A stretch of 64,000 nt of DNA. Origin: Actinernus sp. WN-2022 (taxonomy: Eukaryota; Cnidaria; Anthozoa; Actiniaria; Actinernidae). The DNA lies in the NCBI GenBank assembly GCA_030867875.1, contig JAOWCC010000019.1, positions 78,148,861 through 78,212,860 of the forward strand, read 5' to 3'. Of the stretch, positions 47,641 through 57,600 are shown in pieces. Position 1 is the stretch's first letter, and every line of letters begins with the position of its first letter. The position numbers and the translations under genes were made by a program. The notes under the pieces are model-generated. The model did no database searches, was not told the DNA's origin, and worked only from the letters and a program-made list of their open reading frames with translations.

Positions 47641-47908
47641 TAATATATTAACTATTATAAATTATGATCATTTCATGGATTGTATTTATAATGATTGCTT
47701 CCAGACCCTAAAACAATTATATAATTAATTAAAACATCATTTTAGAGAAATTTAGAGATTTTAAAACTGTAATTATGATGATGATGATTATGAAATGTTT
47801 CTTTGAATACAAGTATAACTCCATACTGCCTAATAGTTAAAATATTGTGTTGAATTCTGAACTGTAATTGTCTTCTACCACAGTGGTGAAGGGAGGAGTT
47901 TTTTTTTT

Positions 47909-47975
47909 GGGGGGGGGGGGGGGGAGGGGGGGAGGAGGGGGGGAGGGTGAGGGTGAGGGTGTGAGGGTGTGAGGC
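47909..47975 (+). repeat. G-rich tract with GGGTGA repeats
   Basis: G16, then AGGGGGGG blocks, then GAGGGTGAGGGTGAGGGTGT. Four or more G runs close together make a G-quadruplex possible. The apparent Pro-rich frames on the minus strand are a by-product. Confidence 0.8.
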
Positions 47976-48203
47976 AATTGTCCCCCCTCTGCCCAGTCCC
48001 AGAAGAGATATGAAAATGTCCCAGAATTCATCATTCCCCCCCTCCATTTCCCCCCAATTTTCAGGGCCTCCCAACACTCCTCTTCTACCACTATAAATAT
48101 CCCACCGATGTCTAAAAAATTTGACTGCCACCATATAATCATTATTAACATAAAAATGATTAATTAAAAGTACAATAAATTCGTGAATATTACAAATAGT
48201 ATT

Positions 48204-49397
48204 CTAATTACCAAGTCTTGGTTTCTTTTGCCTAAATATATTAGATAGATCTGAACTCTTTGAATTCTTAAAATCTGTACTGCTAGAAAAATGTTGTTTT
48301 TCTCTTTTTTGTTTTTTTCCATTGGTATCTGTCGAAAAGTCAGTCGGCTCAAGAAAAGCTGCTTCATAAATTAGAATAATCCTTCCATCACCATTCTCTG
48401 ATTTAAGTGACTCTGTACAGCCATACAGGAATCCCTTTGAAAGTCTCCCTAGCATTTTCCCTTTAGGTCTGTAAGTACTAAAATACTTCTTTGCCCTTGC
48501 AGAAAATGGCAGCAAGTCATTGTTTGTGACTCTCTTTCCCTCTAGTAACCTTTCCATTGTAAGGAATAACCCTGTATCAAGAACTGTTTGTGGAAACTCG
48601 GAAATGAGTTCTTCAAAGCTTTTGGTGATGCCGTTATTATTCATACATTGCTTCATAAGTTCATAAGTGGTTAGAACATCACACATTGCATCATGTGCAT
48701 TATCTTTCCACTGTGCCATTCCCTGTTCAGCAACTGAGAACCCTTCCCATTCTCCTGGTTTTAAACTGTGTTGGTATGAATAACTTGTACTGGACTGTGC
48801 TTTGATGTTCAAGTGCTTTGCGACACTGCCTAACTTGTGATTTGGTAACGTTGGGTAGTGCAAAATGGCAAGTCGTAGAGCATCTACCCATTTATGTCTT
48901 TCATTGAATCTGTCTGTCCAGGTTTTGGAGATTTCAATGGTACCTTCACTTTGATCAGTCTGAGGACAAGGTTTCGCTATTTCAGCTTGGTCCAAAAGCC
49001 TGAACTCACGACACATCATATCCCAGTCATACAAGCAATTAAAGGCAACTATACAATCTACGTCTGCTAAAAATGTCAACAAGCTCTCAACAATGTTTTT
49101 AAACTTAGGTTTCTTCAGTAGCATATCAGGGGGTATGTGATGCACTTTATATCCCCCATGAAGCTGTTTCTCTCTGTCCGTACACGGGTTGATGTAACTC
49201 ATCCAAGGGGACTTCTCTCCGTTTTCGTTGATCTTCAAACATGCGATTTGCACCACTCTGTCATTTTGTCTTGACAATCCAGTAGTTTCGACATCTAAAA
49301 TGCAATAAGTATTAACCTTCCTAGTCGACATTTTGGCGTTTTTGTGCATGGTCTCCACAGCTGTTCGACATTTCCTCGTCGTCGGTTTAGTAAACAA
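48204..49397 (-). CDS. DEDDh-family 3'-5' exonuclease (DnaQ-like), single exon
   Basis: One uninterrupted frame of 397 residues. Exo I is YCILDVETTGL (Asp35, Glu37), Exo II AFNCLYDWDMM (Asp124), Exo III HDAMCD (His235, Asp240); VDALRLA and HKLGSVAKHLNI between them also fit the RNase T/DnaQ fold. Met1, Met17 or Met23 could start; Met23 (49331) has A at -3 and lies just before the domain, so a 375-residue product is equally likely. The C-terminal ~130 residues (FSARAKKYFSTYRPKGKM and a Ser/Lys-rich tail) are unfamiliar. Substrate unknown: TREX-like, DNA repair or RNA trimming are all open. Lack of introns next to intron-rich genes suggests a retrocopy or a transferred gene, but nothing proves it. 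Upstream (49400-50240) is a possible promoter zone. Confidence 0.85.
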   Translation of the reverse strand: MFTKPTTRKCRTAVETMHKNAKMSTRKVNTYCILDVETTGLSRQNDRVVQIACLKINENGEKSPWMSYINPCTDREKQLHGGYKVHHIPPDMLLKKPKFKNIVESLLTFLADVDCIVAFNCLYDWDMMCREFRLLDQAEIAKPCPQTDQSEGTIEISKTWTDRFNERHKWVDALRLAILHYPTLPNHKLGSVAKHLNIKAQSSTSYSYQHSLKPGEWEGFSVAEQGMAQWKDNAHDAMCDVLTTYELMKQCMNNNGITKSFEELISEFPQTVLDTGLFLTMERLLEGKRVTNNDLLPFSARAKKYFSTYRPKGKMLGRLSKGFLYGCTESLKSENGDGRIILIYEAAFLEPTDFSTDTNGKKQKREKQHFSSSTDFKNSKSSDLSNIFRQKKPRLGN

Positions 49398-50750
49398 ACT
49401 GCAATCGTGAGATCAGAACCCTTTTTCAACAGTTGAAAGTTCTCTTGAAAGCGTATTAAAAGTATTGAAAAGCATGAGAGTAATATTGTTCGGCTAAAAG
49501 CTGGTTGCATATGATGTGATGAAACCGATGTGATCGAATGTGTCTTCGATCTGGAAGTGGAAGGCACGTCGATTTCGGCCTCTGCTTGTTTCGTTCTTTG
49601 TTTCTTCAGTTTCTTTACACGACTTAAAAGATCGGACGGTCAATATTAACTAGAGAAACTCCGATCTCTCGAACAGACGTACTGTTTTCCCGGGAAATTT
49701 CGTTCTTTCCCGGGGACAACACCAAATAAAAGTGGAAGCGACGCCGGGGAACGCTAGGGATCACGGGAAGGCTTTTATCCTCATGGGCCTGAACGGTTTG
49801 TGGGCTTAGCGTTCTTTTCTTCTTAAATGCCGGGATTATTGCAAAGAGGTGCGCAATACCTAGTTTGCGCCACGTTATGCAATGCGTTCGAGTTTTCCAT
49901 TGTTCACGCAACAAACAAAGAAAGCTACAGTTCAGCTGATCCGCACTCTGACAAAACGCCTGAACTGGGGCAGTGACAAAGAATATTTTTCGAGCTTTAC
50001 GTGTTCTTATATTTGAGGAGTTTTTTTTCGCGGGAACATAACATAGCTGATACTTTTCTGTATGCTTTTTGAAGGAAAATTCGCTGATTTTGATGAGCGC
50101 GCGCTTATTATAGTATATAAGTAAGAATAAAAATATCCCCTCCCCTCCCCCCAAAGCGTGGAACGTCAGTGAAATGACGTCATGCCGTTCTTTATTTTCC
50201 AAGTTATATATTATACGCAGTGGATTTTAGAAGCTTTTCCTTTAGCTCATATTGTGTTTGAGTAAAAACAGGAGACCACCTAGGTTATGGTCTCTTATGT
50301 AAATAAGTTTATGTAAATCATCAAGAGTCGCCAATTTAGGGTGTGAGCGTACGTAGTAACTTGGGCTACCTGTGGTACGTAGACCAAAAAGAAACTGGGA
50401 CCCAAACTTGGTAAAAATTAGTATGGACAATTAAACAATGTTCAGCGTTAGGGGGCCATCCCTTCATCCAGTCGCATAGCCAACAACAACAACAAACTTT
50501 TACTTAATCTTTGATGGTAAGTTGGTAATCTTAATAATATATATAATTTACTAATCTAAATACGAAAAAAGAAGAAGACTGAGATGGATTTGAAAAACCT
50601 ATGGCTTGTTAACTAGTCCTCTAATGAGGACGTATGGGCTCCTGGTGATAACACTCAGACAAATAGAAACGAGAAAATAGTGACATATTTCAGTTAAGAA
50701 CCGCGCTGCTGAGTTAACTACATACTTCCTTAAACGAGGCTATAACCGCT

Positions 50751-50945
50751 CAGTGGCGGATCCAGGATTTGAAAAAGGGGGGTGACTATTTTGACCGGTA
50801 CAGTTTCTGGTGCGAAATTTCTTACAAAATTTGAACGAATGTATTTTATTTTTACGAATTCTTATACAGAATTTGTTTTTGGCCCAAAAGGGGGGGGGGG
50901 GGGGGTGACATGTCACCCCCGTAACCACCCCTGGATCCGCCACTG
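50751..50945. mobile_element. CAGTGGCGGATCC MITE, 5-bp target duplication CCGCT
   Basis: Perfect ends CAGTGGCGGATCCAGG / CCTGGATCCGCCACTG, 195 bp, with CCGCT at 50746-50750 and 50946-50950. A 16-G tract lies at 50890-50905. The CAGTGGCGGATCC end is widespread among hAT-type MITEs. Confidence 0.9.
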
Positions 50946-51830
50946 CCGCTCCATCCTTACTAGACATACAACGCGCTGCCGATATTTCTCGCACTTTTAT
51001 TTTACGAACAAAGGCGAAAGACGCACACAGTTCTAATCGTATCCCTTTTGTTATTACTTTTAATCCATCCCTTCCACATATCTCTAACATCATTAAGAAA
51101 CATTACAGCCTGCTGCTCTCTTCTAACTGCTGTAGCCTTTAGACGCACCACCAACCTGGGTGACCAACTCGTTAAAGCTGAAATCCCGTATAACTCGACT
51201 AATTCTCAGCTCCAGCTGCCACCTGGCTCGTTCCGTTGTGGGAAGAACTGCGCCACTTGCCCTTGCATTTTTGATGGACTTACTAACTACTTTTCTTCGC
51301 CACCGGTGAAACGTAATGTAATCTAGTGTAACCGCTGCAATCTACAATATATAGGTGAGACTAAACGACGCTTAAAAGACAGATTTAACGAACACCGCCG
51401 GACGATAGATAACTCTCTAAACTCTAACAACAAATCTAAACCCACAACAGTTGCCGAACATTTTCTTAATTCTCCTAATCACACTGCCAACGACATGCAA
51501 CTTATTCCTATCGAAAAAATATTTTCTAAGAGAGACTCTATACGTAAGGCCAGAGAAGCGTTTTTAATTGCACAGGCGAGAACACTCGAACCTTATGGCC
51601 TTAACATCCGGGAAGAGTCATACTAGATATCTGTTTTCACCTTCTTAATCTTTTTTTCATTGTCAATCATTTTGTAATCTGTCTTATTTATCTTATTTCA
51701 CAACAGCTGTCACATTCAAAAATACACGCGAATGTAAATTTTCTTCATTGTACTTGAAGAAGGCTGGTGTGGCCAGCCGAAATATTGTACCTCTAATTTC
51801 AAAATTCTACGTTGTATCGGTCTTTGCTTC
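50946..51830 (+). mobile_element. Penelope-like element 3' fragment with GIY-YIG endonuclease
   Basis: The plus strand keeps the end of the RT (RIPFVITFNPSLPHISN, then VAFRRTTNLGDQLVKAEI), a Cys-rich linker (CGKNCATCP) and a GIY-YIG domain (CNRCNLQYIGETKRRLKDR, NEHRR, KAREAFLIAQARTLEPYGLN) ending at 51626. Stops at about 51138 and 51324 and a frame shift break it. The 3' end at 51753-51790 reads CTTGAAGA, a 6-bp stem (GGCTGG/CCAGCC), then GAAAT, again hammerhead-like. The 5' part is missing; its left edge meets the MITE. Confidence 0.85.
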
Positions 51831-52288
51831 TTTATAGTTGTTGAATGAAGGTATGTTTTTTGAAAATATATTTGTAAAAAGAATTGTACCTAATGCAGTG
51901 AATGTGTTGCTTATTGTTTTGTGGTGATAGGCTAGAATGTAGTTTATGTAAATCATCGAGAGTCAGGCCAATTTATGGTGTGCATAGTAACTTGGGCTAC
52001 CTGTGGTACATAGACCGAAAGAAATAGGAAACTGGGACTCAAACTTATTTGAGTTTTTCTCTATATATTTATCTCTCTTATGGGCCAACCATTTGACTTT
52101 TGAGGGGGGGGGGGGGGGAAGGGGGATTTAGTATAGACATTATAATTTAATTATTTTACGACCTACATTCAGTTGGATTTTTTTCCTAATTAAGGACATA
52201 TAGGTACACGGTGACTGGTACTCCTTTGCATGATTTTATTTTCGCGAAAAGCAGTTTGCAGGATATATTATACTATCATAAAATATGA

Positions 52289-52378
52289 TGGTCATTTGAG
52301 AACATGAGAGAAATGTTAAAGCACAAGCCGAAGGCGCGGCGGTGCTTTCAACATTTCTCGAGTGTTCTCAAATGACCA
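52289..52378. repeat. Short hairpin repeat
   Basis: TGGTCATTTGAGAACA and its complement enclose a second inner pair (GAAATGTTAAAGCAC). A further inverted pair (TTTTATCAGAT / ATCTGATAAAA) follows at 52415-52475. 52104-52118 is a 15-G run upstream. 52480-53000 shows nothing named. Confidence 0.65.
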
Positions 52379-53000
52379 GAGTGTTTTATGTACTGTTTAA
52401 TAAACAAGCAGCGGTGTTTTATCAGATTTAAAACTCGAGGGCGCAGCTCGAGTGTTTTAGATCTGATAAAACACTGCTGCGAGTTTTTTAAACGGCTTAA
52501 AAAACATCTAGACGTATTGAGTCATGTAATTAAGTTATTTTGTCGATACGCCCTATTTCGGCGGAGAAAATCCAAGTTAAAGTTTATATAAATAATTAGG
52601 ATGAAATCTTTATCACATTTAAAGATCGCTTCTCGCTCGGTGATTTCCTTTGTTTTTGCTTCATGAATTATTCATGAGTTTTTTAGGACAGTATGAAACA
52701 TGGATTTAAGGCTTCTTTATCTGTTTTATAATATAGATTTACACGCGTGACGAAGAAAACCGACAGTTGAACACAATAAAACACGGCAAACCATGTTATA
52801 TAATCTGATAAAACATGGCTTTTTAGCCAATCAGAGCGCGCGTACTATTGTATCTATATTATAAATTAAAATAAATAATAAACAACTTTGTGTACGTATC
52901 TGGTCTTCTAGCTGACCCTATAAAGGGTCTACCAATTGGGAACACGAATTGGAATTGGATTGTTTTTTGAGGAGGGAGGATTTTTGCCATAATAACTTAC

Positions 53001-53334
53001 AGGAGCCCATTACCAGGAGCGTCCATATATACTGTACCCGTGAGTCAGCGTATGACCGATTTGAGCTATTTTTAGAACATGTTTCCAGGCTAACTGCCTT
53101 CTGACTCTGCTGCGATCGTGCATATGCTTGCCGTAATTATCTAGATTAAGAATGATCTATTGTTCTTTGAGGTGATTTTATTAACGCTGCATTGTCCTGA
53201 CTATGGTTTGATTGGATTCCCAAAGTGAGGGCATGTGAACTCCCGTGAGATCTGTTTGAAATATAGCTCAATCCGGTCACACGCTGACTCGCAGACCTAG
53301 TATGGGAGATGGACGCTCCTGGTAATGGGCTCCT
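53001..53334. mobile_element. MITE with AGGAGCCCATTACCAGGAGC ends
   Basis: The 26-bp ends are perfect inverses (53001-53026 and 53309-53334). 334 bp; the next 40 bp inward are weakly inverted. No clear target duplication. Confidence 0.8.
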
Positions 53335-53686
53335 GCTTCCTAATATTCTTGAACCAAAGTGTGTAGTCTCTGTAGAACATTCCCATTCCCCCTCTCCTCC
53401 CGAACTCGCGGCAGATCTGGGTACGAGTGTACGAGCACTATACTAAATAACATACGATCTTGTGAACATATTTTTTCCTGACATACTAGCTTTTCGGTGA
53501 TCGTCCTTCGCTCCAGGCTCTTTTCCTTCATAGCTGCACGGTTATTTCGCCGCCATTGCTATAAGATCAAGTTGAATGCCGAGATATCATGTTAAAACGC
53601 CCATATTTGTTCAGTTCTTTATTAGTTAAACCACTCTTGCCGACTCGCAACCGTGCGATGGGCCGGTCATTTTGTTCATTCATGCT

Positions 53687-53880
53687 TGGTTGTTATTCCA
53701 AGCCTGCTGGTCGGCGCTCTGGGTTTTTTTCGGATTTGGGTTGCCTGTTCTGCGCGCGGTAATACTGGGATCGAGACAAAATACGGGAGAAGGGGCATTT
53801 TGTCTCGATCCCAGTATTACCGCGCGCCGAACAGGCAACCCAAATCCAACCCAAATCCTGGAGAGCCGACCAGCAGGCTA
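53687..53880. mobile_element. Foldback MITE, 9-bp target duplication ATTCATGCT
   Basis: Almost the whole element (53701-53879) folds into one hairpin: AGCCTGCTGGTCGGC and inner TAATACTGGGATCGAGACAA pair with their complements around 53785-53800. ATTCATGCT occurs at 53678-53686 and 53881-53889. The right end is TAGCCTGCTGG (complement), like the other 9-bp elements; the left end has 13 extra bases. Confidence 0.75.
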
Positions 53881-54459
53881 ATTCATGCTTTGTGCGCCCA
53901 TCTTGGAACTGCTCTAATGCAACTAGCGGCAGCTTACAGCTCCTGTTCTATGCTAACAGTTGGATAACGCTTCTTAGTGCTCATGATTGCATAATTTTCT
54001 GAAGAATTCGAACCCTCGCAATCTTTCTCCGAGGTCAACTCCAAGCAAATCTGGTCTAGATCGAGTAGACCTAAACCTGCGCATGCGCGACAATGGCCTC
54101 CGCCTAGCTGCTTGTTTATTGGGTCGGGGTGAGACAATGTAGGCTAGGATATATTTTATTGTGGTACATTTGAAACGATTAGTTGTCATTCGATTTGATC
54201 GATTATTATTTAGCAGAAAGTTTCTGGTGATTTCTTAGCCTGTATCATAAACCTTAATGGCGAGTTTTCCACGAACACAGATAATTTAACTATCCTGAAC
54301 TTAAGTCTTCTATGGGTAGGGGTAAGGTGGGGTGGTGGGTAATTTTAAACTGAAATGTTATTAGCTACATTAATTAGGGTTGTCTCGTTGTTAGGAAGGG
54401 GGGTGATTTTACGATGATGTAAATATTATAATATTTACTTATATTCGTGTAATAGTATA

Positions 54460-54600
54460 ACTATTTATTATTATTATTATTATCTATATCTACTTATTTT
54501 GTAACATCGTATTTATTTTCATCGTCACAGATGAAGAGCCATTCATTAGAATGGATAGGCTGTGAATAAACCTTTATTATTATTATTTATTTTCCCGCCT
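54460..54600. repeat. (ATT)n microsatellites
   Basis: Two TTATTATT runs (54465-54484 and 54570-54590), the second covering the stop codon and 3' end of the polycystin gene; the minus strand has AATAAA-type signals there. Confidence 0.75.
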
Positions 54601-57600
54601 GTTCTGTACCAGTGCGTTTAAGTGAGATTCGTCCATTGTGAACCTCAGTACTCGTTCCATTAGCTCTATATCGTATACTGCGTTGTCGATATAAGCTTCG
54701 TTTGCAAACTTCATAATTCTGTCCATTTGACTGTGTAAAACGTATCTAGTGTTAAGCTTAAGCTGTAAATAAGCATAATCCACTGGCTTTGTCTTTACCT
54801 TGGGTATAGGAGGAATATAAGGCGGTATTAAGCATAATGCATCTTTGATATATTCGACGATGAATTTGATTATTTCATACTGGCTCTGCTGAAAGCGATC
54901 GTCCATCCTCGCTTCTTGAAAACCAATTGTTATTATCGCCAAGATGATATTCATTATGTAAAACACATTTGCCACGGTGAAAACGTAAGTGAACAAAGGA
55001 CCAAAATCTTGGGAATTAATATTGCCAGGAGCGAAAAGCCTGTAACTAAATTTTCCCATTAACATAGACACGATGTTATTGAAGGCGCCAAAAAATGTGT
55101 TATATGTCTCGAAGGTTAAGCGCAGCATTTCATAGGCCCAGAACGTAAAACAGATTAAACTTACAAGGAAGATCACCGCAAATCCGCCAATGTCTGGTAG
55201 AATTCGATAAAGAGTCGAGTAAAAGATCATGAAATTTTTGTTAAATTTTAGAAACTTTAGAAATTGAATAGTTGGGATTATTATTAATAGACAAGACATG
55301 TAGGCGACGAGTTCGTCGTAGAGTGCAATTTGGTAAAATCCGTAGAAATCGGAAGGGTTCTTGCCTATAGCCTCGATACCATGCTGAAGTTGTATTGCGC
55401 GTGCGCCGTAAAGTCCGATGGTAACCAGAGCTGAAATTATGAGAGCAACGTCTGTCAGATTCCAAAACGACTGAAAATAAGACCAGCCTTGTTCTGCGAT
55501 CTTTCCGCCTACTCTGTACATTAGCAGCGCTATGAAAACTACAAACAGCACTTCGCACACTAAGTACCCCAGTTGGAATGTTGTGAAGTAACGGTAAAGA
55601 CGAAATGAGAAGATCTCATATCTTGGAAATGCGCCACCAAAGGCTGTGAACTCCACAGTCATTTGTACAACAGCCAGGATATTAATATTCCCATTATACA
55701 CCGCAAACTCTACCAGTACTACTCGTGTATACTGGTCTATCCAGCCTTGAGCCTGCAATTCTACCAACATGCTTACAGCGGTTGTGTTGTTATAGCCAAG
55801 AGTTGCTATGTAACCGCCCTCCGTATATCTGCCAAGTCTTGCCCACATTGAATATTCGGTGTTGGATTCACTTCCGGTTTGGTATCTCCATGGAGATGGG
55901 TTTGATTTGGTGACATCACTTTCGGGTTGAAGCTTCCATCCGGGATAATAATGTTGTTTGTCAAGGTGGTTATCATCTAGCTCAGCTGTGTTGCATTGAG
56001 TAAAGTAAGGTGTTGCTGGTTCTGGTAGTTCGCATGTACCTTGTTAAGACAATTCATACAGAAAATTTAATCTTTAATACAATTGCCGTTTGTTGTATTA
56101 GAGCAGTTTTCAATTCAGTGTCGAAAACAAAAAGTGATTGCTTTGGTTTTGCGTTTGCTTAGCTTTTCTATTGGCTGAGAAAATGCTTTCGTCGAAGTCA
56201 GCCAATCAAATTCCAAACTAAAGCCAATCACGTTTTGGTAAGTTGTCAGTGATTGCGTTTACTTTACCACCTGATTGGTTACTTTTTCCAAGTAAAACCA
56301 ATCATGTCTTTACTTTAGCTCGTGATTGGCTCGTTGTGTCTTTACTTGCCCCTGTGATTGGCTCTGTGATTACCGGCTTTGGTTTTGGTTTTGGTTTTAC
56401 AACCGCTCTATTGCAGCTACTTGAATTAACTTGGTTAATGCAATGGAATTACTGTGCGACTTCTGTAACCGGGACCATTTAGACAACGAGAACCAATCAC
56501 ATTGTAGAACGAAAACAAAGCATTCCAACTTGGAGCATGTTGAAATGCTATTGTCTTGTACTCGACACTAATTAGCTCAAATAACTGAAGCCGGTTGGAA
56601 TGCTTTGTTTTCATTCTGCAATGTGATTGGTTCTTGTTGTCTAAGTGGATTCGGTTACAGAGCAGAAAGACAGAGCAGAAAGCTTGAAATTCATTCTATT
56701 ACCCTAGTGGTTTACACACACACGTTGTTCCATGCTGGTTGCTAAACCAGGGGTCAATTCAATAACACTTTTACACGTGTAAATGAGTGTATCTTTTTCT
56801 GGCTTTTTGAAAAAATGAAAGCAGTTGAAAAAAATCAAATTTCATTTTGCAAAAAAATGAAAAACGAATCTTGGGACAGTCAATTTTCATATTTCAAAAT
56901 AATATGAAAAATTAATCTTGCATGCGTCAGTCAATTTTCATTTTTCAAGAAATATTTCGAATGTCGATTTTCAATTCTCACTGCGTGGGGACAATTTAGC
57001 TAATCATGTAGTCACATGAAACAATGACAAGACTTGCAAAATACACGTGTAGAAGTGTTATTGAATTGGCCCCAGTATACCACTAGCCAAACTAAATTAA
57101 TTATCTATCAGATCAACGCCACAAGTACTCTTGGCAACTTACCTAGATTCTTGATTCGCTGTTGCCTCAAGATAGGAACGCCCAATAAGTTACTGTATCC
57201 GTCTCTCGTTAACCTGCCATTTGGTTTTCCCACTAAGCCATCGTAGTATAGACCAGAGGCCAAATCTGTCTTCGCCCACGACCAGAATGAATTGGCGTCG
57301 TTTATCTATGTAGAATAATTATCAAATAGATGTCACTTTTGCCGTGTGTCTATCCTCTAATAGATGCATGCACAGATGACCAAAGCTCGTGATCCCATGG
57401 GAAAGGCTTTACTTACGGTGGCTTGTAAGGGACATTACATTTCGCTTTTAATTTTTCCTACAGAAAGGAATTTCTTTGCTAGCACAAGCCCCACCCCCAA
57501 GTCTGGGGGGAAGGGGAGGGGGGAAGAGGGGATGGGCAGGTTTGGAATTGATAGAGCCATAAGATTGTCATGGGGGTAAGTTCATTTCCACCCACCGCCC

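Larger units (their letters stand above)
50302..52050 (+). repeat. Direct repeats (~110 bp) flanking a 1.5-kb segment
   Basis: 50302-50412 and 51935-52050 are about 85-90% alike in the same orientation (both with GTAACTTGGGCTACCTGTGG). Between them lie a MITE and the Penelope-like fragment. They may be pseudo-LTRs of that element or independent repeat copies. Confidence 0.7.

Noticed and set aside
47742..48151. Pro-rich minus-strand frames
   Set aside because: Produced by the G-rich tract; no coding evidence.
49624..50202. 192-codon open frame on the minus strand upstream of the exonuclease gene
   Set aside because: No recognisable domain or motif, it overlaps the probable promoter zone, and its composition looks like translated noncoding DNA. 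Kept out of the gene list but not disproved.
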